Below, piece after piece: positions 42,837 through 51,564 of a stretch of 64,000 nt of DNA. Source of the stretch: UBA7672 sp044224605 (GTDB taxonomy: Bacteria > Pseudomonadota > Alphaproteobacteria > Caulobacterales > Hyphomonadaceae). How positions within the stretch are numbered: position 1 is the first letter of the stretch; the number at the start of each line of letters is the position of its first letter. Both the position numbers and the translations under genes were made by a program. Location of the stretch: contig JBGAKC010000004.1 in assembly GCA_044224605.1 (NCBI GenBank), positions 62,001 through 126,000 of the forward strand, read 5' to 3'. The notes beneath the pieces were generated by a model, which worked only from the letters and a program-made list of their open reading frames with translations, did not search any database and was not told the origin of the DNA.

Positions 42837-43795
42837 GCGACACGACTGTTCCGGTGAAGGCGGGCGCGACGGCTCCCGCCTTGGCGGAAGAACCCAGGAA
42901 GCTCGACGATGTGATGTTGGCCATGGATGTGGTCGACACGCTGCGCCATCGCGTGCGCATCGTCGACCAGGAGCTGAACGAGGACGCGCGCGAGGAGCAG
43001 CTGATCGCGCGGCTGAAGGAAATCTATGGCGCGCAGGGCATCGAGGTGCCCGACAAGATCCTGAAGGACGGAGTGAAGGCGCTGGCCGACCAGCGCTTTG
43101 TCTACAAGCCGCCGCCGGACTCGTTCTCGGTGAAGCTGGCGAAGCTGTACGTCAGCCGGAAGCGTTGGTTTCCGGCTGCGGCGACATTCACCGCCGCGGT
43201 GGCGGCGTTGATCGTCGGCTGGCAGGTGTTCTGGGCTATCCCGCAGGCGAACGAGTGGAAGCAGATGCCGGCGGAGATTTCGCGCCTGCTCGCCGAGGGC
43301 CAGGCGCTGGCGGTCGATCCGGCGGTGGATGCGCAGCTTGGCAACATCGCGGCCGAAGGACAGCGCGCCATTGCGAACGACGATCATGGCGTGGCGCGGG
43401 CGCAAGTGGCGCTGCTCAAGGACATGAACGGGAAGCTAGCTCAGGAGTACGACCTGCGGATCGTCGCCCGTCCGAACGAGGACACAGGCTTCTGGCGGCA
43501 ATCGAAGAGCAATCCGAACGCGATGAACTACTACATCATCGTGGAGCCAGTGGCGCCAGGCGGGCGGATCCTCAAGGTGCCTGTCACCAGTATCGAGGAC
43601 CAGAAGACCGAGACGGTCAGCAAGTGGGCGCAGCGTGTTTCCAAGGAGACGTTCGACAGGCTCGGCGCCGAGAAGGCTGAGACCGGCGGGATCATCACCG
43701 ACGATATCCTCGGCCACAAGGCGCGTGGAGAGCTGGAGCCGCGTTTCAACGAACCGACGCCGGGCGGGGCGATCACCGACTGGGAGAACAATTGA
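42833..43795 (+). CDS. DUF6384-like membrane-anchored protein
   Basis: A 320-residue protein with a single central membrane helix (FPAAATFTAAVAALIVGWQV, near residue 115-135). The cytosolic N-terminal part holds LDDVMLAMDVVDTLRHRVRI and GIEVPDKILKDGVKALADQR, a segment I associate with the DUF6384 family. The C-terminal part is a periplasmic or outward domain (YYIIVEPVAPGGRILKVPVT; VSKETFDRLGAEKAETGGII). It is translationally coupled to the TelA-like gene (4-base overlap) and followed after two bases by the coiled-coil gene, so the three act as a unit. Confidence 0.65.
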   Translation: MSDTTVPVKAGATAPALAEEPRKLDDVMLAMDVVDTLRHRVRIVDQELNEDAREEQLIARLKEIYGAQGIEVPDKILKDGVKALADQRFVYKPPPDSFSVKLAKLYVSRKRWFPAAATFTAAVAALIVGWQVFWAIPQANEWKQMPAEISRLLAEGQALAVDPAVDAQLGNIAAEGQRAIANDDHGVARAQVALLKDMNGKLAQEYDLRIVARPNEDTGFWRQSKSNPNAMNYYIIVEPVAPGGRILKVPVTSIEDQKTETVSKWAQRVSKETFDRLGAEKAETGGIITDDILGHKARGELEPRFNEPTPGGAITDWENN

Positions 43796-43797
43796 CC

Positions 43798-45348
43798 ATG
43801 CCGGTGTATGACGACGTCATCACGGGCCGCGATGCGCTCCACCGGCTGGACACGCTGACCACGAACGCGCGCGCCGAATTCGATGCGGCGGCGCAGGCGG
43901 CGGACGGGCATTCGCGCCGGCGGGCCGATCTCACGCGGCTGAAGGCCGATGGCTACCGGCAGCTGGCGAAGATCCGGCTCGACCTCATCAAGACCGGCGC
44001 CGACAAGTCGCTGGACCTTGCCGAGCAGCAAGCCAATCGTCTGCTGGCGGAGCACGAGGCGTTCGTGGCCAACATTGGCGGGGAGGTCGCGAAGGCGGAA
44101 CAGGCGCTGCAGGATGCGGAGGCGAAGCGGCGTGCGGCGGAGGCGGATGTCGATACGGCGCTGCACGCCTATGAAGCGCTGACGGCGAAGGTCGAGCAGG
44201 AGGTGCAGACCGATCCGGGTTATCTCGCGCTGAAGCAGAGTTTCGAGGAGTCGAAGGCTGTTGCTCTTCGCGCCGAGCAGAAGCTGGAGCTGGCGAAGAC
44301 CGATCGGACAGAGAAGGGCAAGCCCTACGAAAGCGATCCGCTATTCTCCTACCTATGGCAGCGCAAGTTCCGCACGACGGAGTATCGCAAGAGCGGTCTC
44401 TCGCGGATGCTGGACAATTGGGTGGCCAAGCTGTGCCGGTATGACGATGCCTACCTGAACTACACCCGCCTGACCGAGCTGCCGGACCGCATCGCAGAGC
44501 ATCTTGCAAGCATGAAGCTGGAGGAGGCCGAGGCGCAGGCGGCGATCGAGCGCTTCGAGTCACAGAAGCTGGAAGAGCGCGGAGCAGCGAAGCTGGCGGG
44601 TGAGCTGGTGGCGGCGAAGGAGAAGCTGAAGCAGCTCGACTCCGAACTAGCTATCGCGGAGGCGAAGCATAGCGGTCTGCGCGAGCAGCAGGAGCGCGCG
44701 GCGAGCGGGGATGCAGGTCCGCAGGAGCAGGCGCGCAAGGTGATCGAGGATGGGTTGGCGAAGGCGAGCTTCCCGGACCTGAAGGTGCTGGCGGCCGAGA
44801 CGACGACGCCCGATGACGACCGGATCGTCGATGCGCTGATCAAACTGCGCACCGAAGAGCTGCAAATGGACGTGAACTGGCGCAATGTCGAAGCGCTGCC
44901 GGCGCGGCGGCGCGCGGGCGTCGATACGCTGGAAGGCGTGCGCCGGCGGTTCAAGGAAGCTGGGCTGGACAGTCCCTATGTGATGGTGCTGCGCGGCGCG
45001 TTCGAGGCGGCGCTGGAGGCGTATGGAAAGGGACCGGCGCCGGATGGCGAGGCTCTATGGCGCGCGATCAGGGCGACGATCCAGCAGGCGCCGCGCAATG
45101 ACGACGACTATTTCGGCGGGCCGCGGCGCGGCCGGAACATCGGCATTGGCGGAGGCGGTGTTGGCGATGTGGTCGCCGGCGTAATCATCGGCGAGGTGAT
45201 TAAGGCGGCCGTGCGCGGCAACCGCTGGGGCGGAGGAGGATGGGGCGGCGGCGGTTGGGGCGGAGGCGGCGGTAGCTCCGGCGGCGGCTTCAAGACAGGC
45301 GGCCGCATCGGCGGGGGCGGCGGCTTCAAGACCGGCGGACGGTTCTGA
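43798..45348 (+). CDS. coiled-coil protein with glycine-rich FKTGGR tail
   Basis: A 516-residue soluble protein. The N-terminal two thirds are coiled coil (QLAKIRLDLIKTGADKSLDL; AEQALQDAEAKRRAAEADVD; LKQLDSELAIAEAKHSGLRE) interrupted by a globular part (SDPLFSYLWQRKFRTTEYRK). The C-terminus changes to glycine-rich sequence with two FKTGGR repeats and a hydrophobic GDVVAGVIIGEVIKAA segment before it. Similar Gly-rich ends occur on TPM/YgcG and PspA-like envelope-stress proteins. Third gene of the operon; ATG 43798 is used, since a TTG two codons earlier overlaps the previous stop. Function is unknown. Confidence 0.65.
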   Translation: MPVYDDVITGRDALHRLDTLTTNARAEFDAAAQAADGHSRRRADLTRLKADGYRQLAKIRLDLIKTGADKSLDLAEQQANRLLAEHEAFVANIGGEVAKAEQALQDAEAKRRAAEADVDTALHAYEALTAKVEQEVQTDPGYLALKQSFEESKAVALRAEQKLELAKTDRTEKGKPYESDPLFSYLWQRKFRTTEYRKSGLSRMLDNWVAKLCRYDDAYLNYTRLTELPDRIAEHLASMKLEEAEAQAAIERFESQKLEERGAAKLAGELVAAKEKLKQLDSELAIAEAKHSGLREQQERAASGDAGPQEQARKVIEDGLAKASFPDLKVLAAETTTPDDDRIVDALIKLRTEELQMDVNWRNVEALPARRRAGVDTLEGVRRRFKEAGLDSPYVMVLRGAFEAALEAYGKGPAPDGEALWRAIRATIQQAPRNDDDYFGGPRRGRNIGIGGGGVGDVVAGVIIGEVIKAAVRGNRWGGGGWGGGGWGGGGGSSGGGFKTGGRIGGGGGFKTGGRF

Positions 45349-45349
45349 C

Positions 45350-46462
45350 ATGGCGGCTCGCGTCGAGCGGCTGGCCTGGCGCGACGTGTCTCTTGATAAT
45401 GTCCTGTTGCCGCAAACCGTTCAGGGCCTGTCGCTTGGGCTTGGCTCTGGCCTGACAAGGCGGGCTGGCGATCGGCGCGGCCGCGTGTTCGCCGTCACGG
45501 ATCGCGGGCCGAACATCTTTGCCTCCCAGGCGGTGGACGAATTCGGTCTGGCGGCTTTCTCGCCGTTCCGAGGCGATCGCAATGTGAAGATCATGATACG
45601 CCCCCGGCTGGCGCCGGAGATCGTGGAGCTTCAGGTCGGGGAGGGCGACGTTCGCCTGGTGCGGCGGGTGGCGCTGGCGACGCGCTCGGGCCACGCGCTG
45701 AGCGGTATTGCTCCGGCCGGGCATGATGAGCGGTTGTTCGACGTGGGCGGCGCGCTGCTGCATCCCGATCCGCTAGGCGTCGATACGGAAGCGATTGCCG
45801 TCATGCCGGATGGTGGGTTCTTTCTGGCGGAAGAATATGGTCCTTCGCTCCTGAAGGCGGACGCGAGGGGCGCTGTCAGCGAGCGTTGGGCGCCGGAGAA
45901 GCAGGGCCGTCGCTTGCAGCACGCCGGTTTGCAGGTGCGGGAGGTTCTTCCGGCTGCCGCAGCAAGGCGCAGGCCCAACCGTGGTTTCGAGGCATTGTGC
46001 GCATCTGGTGACGGGCAATGGCTGTTCGTGGGCTTCCAGAGCTCGCTGATGGGAGAAGCAGAGGACGGCGCGCCCATCTGGAAGCTTGATGCGCGAACGG
46101 GGAAGCTCGCGGGCGAATGGCTGTATCCGTTTGACGCTCCAGACAGCTTCGGGCGCGACGCGGCGCGGCGGAAAGTCGGACCGGACGATCTCAAGATCTG
46201 CGAGCTTGCGTGGGCCGGGGGCGAACGTCTCGTTGTGCTTGAGCGCATTTCGCAAACGACGAAACTCTACGCGGTCGATCTGGCGCGATTGCCAGCGAAG
46301 CGATTGCTGATGTCCAGCGACGATCATCCGGAGATCGGGCCGGACATGGAAGGGATGACGTTGCTCTCTTCGACCGAAATCCTGCTGGTGTCCGACAATG
46401 ACTTTGGCGTTGAAGGCGCAAAGACGCAGTTCTGGCGCGTGACGCTGGATGCGCCGGTCTAG
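45350..46462 (+). CDS. esterase-like activity of phytase family protein
   Basis: A 370-residue beta-propeller-type protein of the phytase-like esterase family: GRVFAVTDRGPNIFASQAVD, then TEAIAVMPDGGFFLAEEYGP, NRGFEALCASGDGQWLFVGF and the closing PDMEGMTLLSSTEILLVSDN. Relatives are usually exported, but no signal peptide is seen here. It begins one base after the stop of the coiled-coil gene, so it belongs to the same operon. The stop codon TAG lies exactly at the left junction of the IS630 element: T and A belong to the duplicated target and G is the element's first base. Confidence 0.82.
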   Translation: MAARVERLAWRDVSLDNVLLPQTVQGLSLGLGSGLTRRAGDRRGRVFAVTDRGPNIFASQAVDEFGLAAFSPFRGDRNVKIMIRPRLAPEIVELQVGEGDVRLVRRVALATRSGHALSGIAPAGHDERLFDVGGALLHPDPLGVDTEAIAVMPDGGFFLAEEYGPSLLKADARGAVSERWAPEKQGRRLQHAGLQVREVLPAAAARRRPNRGFEALCASGDGQWLFVGFQSSLMGEAEDGAPIWKLDARTGKLAGEWLYPFDAPDSFGRDAARRKVGPDDLKICELAWAGGERLVVLERISQTTKLYAVDLARLPAKRLLMSSDDHPEIGPDMEGMTLLSSTEILLVSDNDFGVEGAKTQFWRVTLDAPV

Positions 46463-47522
46463 AGCACGTTGCGACCTGAGTGAATCGATTTTGGATTCCC
46501 AAGTGGTGCGAAGCCTGATTCATGATGCTGGCTGGGATGGAGGCCAGCATGGATGCCAGGCAAGCCACGTTCTGAAGACCTTCGGGTGCGTGCGATAGAA
46601 GCAGTCCTCGAGAGGGGCTGTCGTGTCGGGAGGCGGCGCGGCGCTTCAAGGTGTGGGGTGACGCCAGCGTTATCCGGTGGGTTGCGGCCTATCGGGAGGA
46701 CGGGCGGACGAAGCCGTTGCCGGTAGGCGGGGACTGGTGGCGTCTGCCTGAAGGCCGCACCGCGATTGGCTACTGACCTTGCGGCGCAAGGAGAACGATC
46801 TGACGGTTGAGGCTATCGCCGAGCGCCTGCTGATCGAAAAGGGTGTGACGGCCGACGCCTCGATGCTGTCCCGGTTTTTTGCCCGAGGGGTCAGCGAGGA
46901 AAACCGGTGCACGCCAGCGAGCAGGAGCGTCCGGACGTGGCCGAGGGCGGTCCGATTGGCGTCGCGCGCAGCCTGATCTCAGACCAGATCTCGCTCGGCC
47001 GCCTGATCTTCCTTGATGAGACCGGCGCCCGGACCGGACATGACGCGGCGCCATGCCTGGTCGGATATCATGGCACACGCGCTCTTGGCCATGCGCCTGG
47101 GACACTGGAAGACGACGACCTTTCTTGCCGGCCTCACTGTCGATGGCAATCTGATCGCTCCCTCGCGTCGACGGTCCGATCGATCGCGAGACGTTCACCG
47201 AATACGCGCCAGGCTCGTCCCGGAGCAAGGAGCGGGCGGACATCGTCATTCTCGACAACCCGCCCGGCCAAGGGCGAGGAGGCCGCCGAGCCTGCTGAGG
47301 GTTCGCGGCGCAAGGTTCCTCTTCCGCCGTCCTACAGTCCCGATCTCAATCCTATCGAGATGGCCTTCTCCAAGCTCAAGACCCTGCTGCGCAAGGCCGA
47401 ACGAAGAACGCGCGAAACCCTCTGGCAGATGATCGGACAACTGCTCTCCGCCTTCACCCCGGACGAATGCATCAACTACATCCGACACGCAGGCTACGCT
47501 TCATGAAGAACGCAAGATGCTC
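46462..47522. mobile_element. degenerate IS630-family insertion sequence
   Basis: A 1061-bp element flanked by the TA target duplication (46460-46461 and 47523-47524). Imperfect terminal inverted repeats of 26 bp (18 matches) begin GAGCA-NN-TTGCG on both sides (46462-46487 and 47497-47522). The target was CTAG, the site known to be preferred by IS630. It inserted exactly between the stops of two convergent genes. The transposase inside is broken by several frameshifts, so the element is immobile unless helped in trans. Confidence 0.88.
46549..47506 (+). pseudogene. IS630-type transposase remnant
   Basis: Pieces of a DDE transposase in changing frames: GKPRSEDLRVRAIEAVLERG, then REAARRFKVWGDASVIRWVA, then ENDLTVEAIAERLLIEKGVT, LIFLDETGAR (first Asp), LGHWKTTTFLAGLTVDG, DIVILDN (second Asp) and finally PSYSPDLNPIEMAFSKLKTL (Glu) to the stop at 47506. 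At least five frame changes are needed to read it through, and the proline-rich text after ILDN is aberrant. The intact enzyme would be about 330 residues. A 199-codon frame in the second half is not a gene in its own right. Confidence 0.88.
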
Positions 47523-49144
47523 TAGGCCGAGAGTTTCCGCGCGCCGTGTTCTGCGATGAGCGTCTTCTTGCCTGTGGCGGCGGCCGAACGGCCGCCGGTT
47601 GCGGGGACGAAGATGTATTCCGCCTCGACGCGATCGTGCGTGAGGGTGAGCGTGAAGTAGCCGCGCTGGCTGGCGTCCATCCATTTGAGGTTCGGGTTCG
47701 CGGCGATGAAGTCGGCAGCAATGCGGGCGGGGTCGCCGGTGAAGCGGCGTTCGAAGCCGTAGGATGACACGCTCTGGCCGGCGAACTCGACACCAACGGC
47801 GCCTGTCTTGTCGGCGAGATCGAAGGCCCAGGCGTTGTGGCTGTCGCCTGTCAGCGTGACGAGGTTGGCCTTGGCGGCGCGAGCGCTGTCGTAGAGGCGC
47901 TGGCGCGCGGCGGGATAGCCGTCCCACTTGTCGAAGGAATAGGGGAGGCCCGCGTCGGTCATGCGGTTGCGCTGGTCGAGGTCGGCCTGCATGTCGGCGG
48001 AGACCGGGCCCTTTACCCAGCTGGCGGCCGTCTTCGGGAAACGCGTCGCGCCGACGATCACCTGCTGCGCCAGTATCTGCCAGCGGGTTGATGACGTTGC
48101 AGCCTTGAGGCCGTCTGCAAGCCAGCGTTCCTCGCCGGGGCTCATCATTGCGCGCGTGGGATCGGCAAGGGCGCCGGAGCCGAAGGCCGAGAGTTTCGCC
48201 GCGATGTCGCCGCCTGACTTGAACAGGTCTTCGAGCTGGCCATCGAGCTGCCTGGTGCGGCCGAGCAGGCGCGTCTCAAGCCGGAACATCGTGGCGAGAT
48301 CGCCGATCTGATAGGTGTCGTACCAGTCCTGCCGCATCGGCAGCCATTCGCGCCAGGCGCGGACGCCGGCGGCCTTGCGCGACTCCCAATCGCCTTCCTT
48401 GTTCGGATCATGTGCATCGGCGCCAGTGCGCCAGGAATTGTTGGCGGTCTCGTGATCGTCCCACACCGCGATCATGGGCAGGCGGCGGTGCAGGGCGGCA
48501 AGATCGGGATCGTTGCGATAGCTGGCGTAGCGCTGGCGATAGTCGGCGAGCGCGATGAGTTCGCCGGAGGGCATGATCCCGCGCTGCGCGGCGATGCCTG
48601 GCTGCGCATCCGGGCGCTGCGTCGTGGATTCATAGATATAGTCGCCGGTGTGAACCGCGAGGTCGATGTCATCCCGGGCGGCGGCGTGGGCGTAGGCGTT
48701 GAACCAACCCGATGTGCCGTTCGAGCAGGAGAACACGGCCATCCTGAAGCTCTTGGTCGCGCCGGCAGGCAGCGTGCGCGTTCGGCCGGTTTCGGATACC
48801 TCGCCGCCGGGGACGGTGAAGCGGTAGAAGTACCAGCGGCCGGGCTTCAGGCCATCGACCCAGACATGGGCGCAGCTGTCATAGCCAGGGGAGGCGTCTG
48901 TTTCGCCCGTCGCCACGATGTTGCGGAAGGCCTCGTCCTCGGCGACCTCGGCGCGGAGGAGGACAGGGCCGGACGCCACGTAACGGGTCCAGAGTACGAC
49001 GCTGGTCTGGCGTGGGTCGCCCGAAGCGACGCCGTGGGTGAAGCCGGATGTTTTCTGGGCGAAGGCCCGGCCAGGCAGGGCGGCCAGTGCAAGACCCGTG
49101 GCGCCTGCTGACAGCAGGCTGCGGCGCGTGATGATGAAGGCCAT
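47522..49144 (-). CDS. phoD: alkaline phosphatase D family protein
   Basis: A 540-residue periplasmic phosphodiesterase/phosphatase exported by the Tat path: the leader is ITRRSLLSAGATGLALAALPG. The PhoD N-terminal domain begins FTHGVASGDPRQTSVVLWTR. Metal-binding stretches are FSCSNGTSGWFNAYA, DLAVHTGDYIYE, MIAVWDDHETANN and TLTGDSHNAWAF, as in the calcium/iron PhoD enzymes. The ATG at 49144 with GGGGAG seven bases upstream is preferred over an extension to 49186. Its TAG stop coincides with the right junction of the IS630 element. A Pho box was not identified. Confidence 0.92.
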   Translation of the reverse strand: MAFIITRRSLLSAGATGLALAALPGRAFAQKTSGFTHGVASGDPRQTSVVLWTRYVASGPVLLRAEVAEDEAFRNIVATGETDASPGYDSCAHVWVDGLKPGRWYFYRFTVPGGEVSETGRTRTLPAGATKSFRMAVFSCSNGTSGWFNAYAHAAARDDIDLAVHTGDYIYESTTQRPDAQPGIAAQRGIMPSGELIALADYRQRYASYRNDPDLAALHRRLPMIAVWDDHETANNSWRTGADAHDPNKEGDWESRKAAGVRAWREWLPMRQDWYDTYQIGDLATMFRLETRLLGRTRQLDGQLEDLFKSGGDIAAKLSAFGSGALADPTRAMMSPGEERWLADGLKAATSSTRWQILAQQVIVGATRFPKTAASWVKGPVSADMQADLDQRNRMTDAGLPYSFDKWDGYPAARQRLYDSARAAKANLVTLTGDSHNAWAFDLADKTGAVGVEFAGQSVSSYGFERRFTGDPARIAADFIAANPNLKWMDASQRGYFTLTLTHDRVEAEYIFVPATGGRSAAATGKKTLIAEHGARKLSA

Positions 49145-49279
49145 GTTGCTACTCCCCGGCTGGCGCCAATCGTAAGCTGGCTTCATGACGCTTTGGAGTC
49201 ACCGGGCCGTGGTCAGCGCTTCACGATGTCCCGGGTGAACTCGCAACGGTGTACGCCGCCCGTCGCGACCGCCGCCATC

Positions 49280-49795
49280 TCAGGCCCCCGGCGGGCGAAG
49301 GAAGTCACGTTTGCCGAGCACGACGCCGTTGTGGCGAAGGATATTGTAGGCGGTCGCCGCATGGAAATAGAGGTTCGGGAAGACAAATGAGGTCAGATAC
49401 TGCAGGCAGGTCATCGGCATCTCCTGGCCGCCGCCGACCGGGATGTTGATCGTCGTGTCGGCGCGCTTGTCCATCGCTTCGGCTGAAGCGGCCTGCACAT
49501 AGGCGTCAGCCTTCTTCGTGCGCTCGATGAGCGCTGCGAACGAATTCTCGACATCCGGGAAGGAGGGGAGGTCCATGCCGGACAGGCGGGCCGCGCCGCG
49601 CGTCAGCTGGTCCGTCGCGATCTGCACCTGGCGGGTGAGGGGGAACATGTCCGGGAAGAGGCGGTAGTTGAGCAGCACTTCCTCGGGAAGCTTGAGATGG
49701 GCTGCGTGATCAGCGCCCTTCTTGAGGACGCCGCCAAGGGCCCCAAGGGTCTGCGTGCTTGCGCTCTTGATGAGCATCGAAATCTGAACAGTCAT
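49280..49795 (-). CDS. DUF1993 family protein
   Basis: A 171-residue helical-bundle protein of the DUF1993 family, related in fold to DinB-type four-helix proteins. Recognisable text is FPDMFPLTRQVQIATDQLTR and the closing FVFPNLYFHAATAYNILRHN with GKRDFL. The Asp/His residues in these helices (LFPD, FHAATAY) suggest a possible metal site. Function is unknown. It lies 135 bp upstream of phoD's start on the same strand and may share control. Confidence 0.85.
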   Translation of the reverse strand: MTVQISMLIKSASTQTLGALGGVLKKGADHAAHLKLPEEVLLNYRLFPDMFPLTRQVQIATDQLTRGAARLSGMDLPSFPDVENSFAALIERTKKADAYVQAASAEAMDKRADTTINIPVGGGQEMPMTCLQYLTSFVFPNLYFHAATAYNILRHNGVVLGKRDFLRPPGA

Positions 49796-49860
49796 GTCGA
49801 ACCCCGTCTCGGTTACGGGCGTGTCTTAGCGCGTGGCTTTCATTCCTGCACGGGGGAAAT

Positions 49861-50505
49861 TTGTCCTTCGGCGCTTGCGCGGGCGAACGCCTGACCCTAA
49901 CGCAGGGCGAGGACGGGGAGGACGCGCTGAACAAGTGGTTGCGCATTCTGGCGTGGTCGCACCTTGTGATCGGCGGGCTGGGCCTTGCGATATGCTGGGG
50001 TTTCATCCTCGTCGCGCTGTCGTTCAAGGACCCGGCCTATGACGACGAGATCGCGCTCTTCGCGGGCGCCTTCGGCATCGTATCGCTCGCCTTCTTCCTG
50101 CCGTCCTTCCTGAGCGGACTGGCGCTGCTGAAGCGCTGGCCGTGGGCGCGCACCGTCCTCTGGGCGGAGTCGGCGATGCTGGCGGTGCTGATCCCGATCG
50201 GCACGGTCATCGCCGGGATCAATCTCTGGGCGTTGCTGGCGACGCGGGAGGTCTCGGCCGATGGCGGGATCGCCAAGTTCGAGGACTTCGTGCGACGGTC
50301 GGTTCGGCCAGTTGCGCTGGCGCTGATCGCGTTGTTCACCCTCGGCGTGATGATTGGTCTTGGTTACGTCTTCCGCGATGTGATCGATCCGCCGAAGCGG
50401 CAGAACCTCACGCCCTTGCCGAGCGGCGTTCCGACGCCGATGAAGCCGCCGCCGGAATTTAAGATGCCTGCTTCGCCGGAGCGACCAAGCGCGCCGGCAC
50501 AGTGA
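49861..50505 (+). CDS. four-helix membrane protein, start uncertain
   Basis: Up to 214 residues with four membrane helices (LAWSHLVIGGLGLAICWGFI; LFAGAFGIVSLAFFLPSFLS; LWAESAMLAVLIPIGTVIAG; PVALALIALFTLGVMIGLGY) and a Pro-rich cytosolic tail. The longest frame starts at TTG 49861, but its first 22 residues look atypical. A GGGGAGG stretch at 49915-49921 sits five bases ahead of an in-frame CTG at 49927, giving LNKWLRILAW, which is a natural start just before helix 1. No ATG exists in between. Its 3' end overlaps the convergent cyclophilin gene by 47 bp. Function is unknown. Confidence 0.65.
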   Translation: MSFGACAGERLTLTQGEDGEDALNKWLRILAWSHLVIGGLGLAICWGFILVALSFKDPAYDDEIALFAGAFGIVSLAFFLPSFLSGLALLKRWPWARTVLWAESAMLAVLIPIGTVIAGINLWALLATREVSADGGIAKFEDFVRRSVRPVALALIALFTLGVMIGLGYVFRDVIDPPKRQNLTPLPSGVPTPMKPPPEFKMPASPERPSAPAQ

Positions 50506-51388
50506 CGTTGCATAGGCCGATGCGGCCGACGGGTTGCTTGTAGAAATCGTCCTTCCGCCAGCGCCGCGAATTCACCAGCGTGTTGAACGAGGCGCTGTCG
50601 GTGCGCATCACTTCGAGGTTGGTGCGCTGCGCAGGCGGGACGTCGGCGGCGACCTTGATGTCGGCGTAGTGCTGGTATTCGCCAGGCGTCTTGTAGAAGC
50701 CGGCCTCGCCCGTGCCGCGCGGGAAGGCGGACATGATTTCCATCCCCTGCACGACGCGGCCAAGCATGGTGAGCTGGCGGTCAAGGTTACGTGGGCTCTG
50801 GCCGATGATGACGTAGAGTTCGGTGCCGCCGCCGGAGTTCTCGTCATTCTCGCGGCCGACGCCGACCATGCCATAGCAGTGCGTGAGCCAGACGCGATCC
50901 TTGTCGCGCGCGGCGTACATGCCGTTGATGAAGCCGACCTCGGAGGCATAGGTGTCGGGATCCGGCAGGATGTCGAAATTCACGATGGCGGCGCGGGGCA
51001 GGGTGAATTCGGCGTTGAGCTTCTCGACACCCACTTTCGGCGGGCGCGGCGGTTCGGCGGCCTGCGCCCACTGGGTGACGAAATTGTCCTGCACGCGCGT
51101 GACGGCGCCGTTGAGGAAGAAACCTTCGCGGGAGAGCGCCTTCACGTTGGCGACATGGTTGGGCGCGAACTGGGGCGCCATCTCGATGATGACGCGGCCC
51201 TGCGGGAAATCCATGTACAGCGTGTTCTCGGGATCGAGCGTACGCCACTCCTCAGGTTTCGAGGCGGCGATCACTTCGGCGGGCGAGGGCGTCTTGCCTT
51301 CGGGCGGGGCCGGGATGGCGTGCAGCGATGTCGCCGGCATCTGGCAAGCTGCGAGCGCCAGAGCAGCCAGACCAATCACGAACCTCAT
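50459..51388 (-). CDS. cyclophilin-type peptidylprolyl isomerase, lipoprotein
   Basis: A 309-residue exported PPIase. The signal peptide MRFVIGLAALALAACQMPAT carries a lipobox cysteine (15). The cyclophilin domain runs from DFPQGRVIIEMAPQFAPNHV through LSREGFFLNGAVTRVQDNFV to LTMLGRVVQGMEIMSAFPRG. The segment TRVQDNFVTQWAQ replaces the usual HRVI-x3-MIQ-G catalytic strip, so catalytic strength is uncertain. The C-terminal extension (TDSASFNTLVNSRRWRKDDF) is typical of the long alphaproteobacterial form. It assists folding in the envelope. Confidence 0.85.
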   Translation of the reverse strand: MRFVIGLAALALAACQMPATSLHAIPAPPEGKTPSPAEVIAASKPEEWRTLDPENTLYMDFPQGRVIIEMAPQFAPNHVANVKALSREGFFLNGAVTRVQDNFVTQWAQAAEPPRPPKVGVEKLNAEFTLPRAAIVNFDILPDPDTYASEVGFINGMYAARDKDRVWLTHCYGMVGVGRENDENSGGGTELYVIIGQSPRNLDRQLTMLGRVVQGMEIMSAFPRGTGEAGFYKTPGEYQHYADIKVAADVPPAQRTNLEVMRTDSASFNTLVNSRRWRKDDFYKQPVGRIGLCNVTVPARLVAPAKQAS

Positions 51389-51564
51389 CGTCCCTCCACA
51401 TGTTCCGTGGCCGGACATTGCGATGGATCGGAACGAAGCTCAACTCAAACCAGCCTGGGCCAAACGCAAAAGGCCCTACCCTCGCCAGGACAGCGCCTTG
51501 CCGGCAGATCACAACGTTGACCGGGGAGGACTTCGGTCGCGCGCTGCCGAGAAGCTTGTGTGGA

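Noticed and set aside
46907..47506. A 199-codon frame inside the IS630 element as a stand-alone gene
   Set aside because: It is the frameshifted 3' half of the transposase with scrambled text before the DDE motifs.
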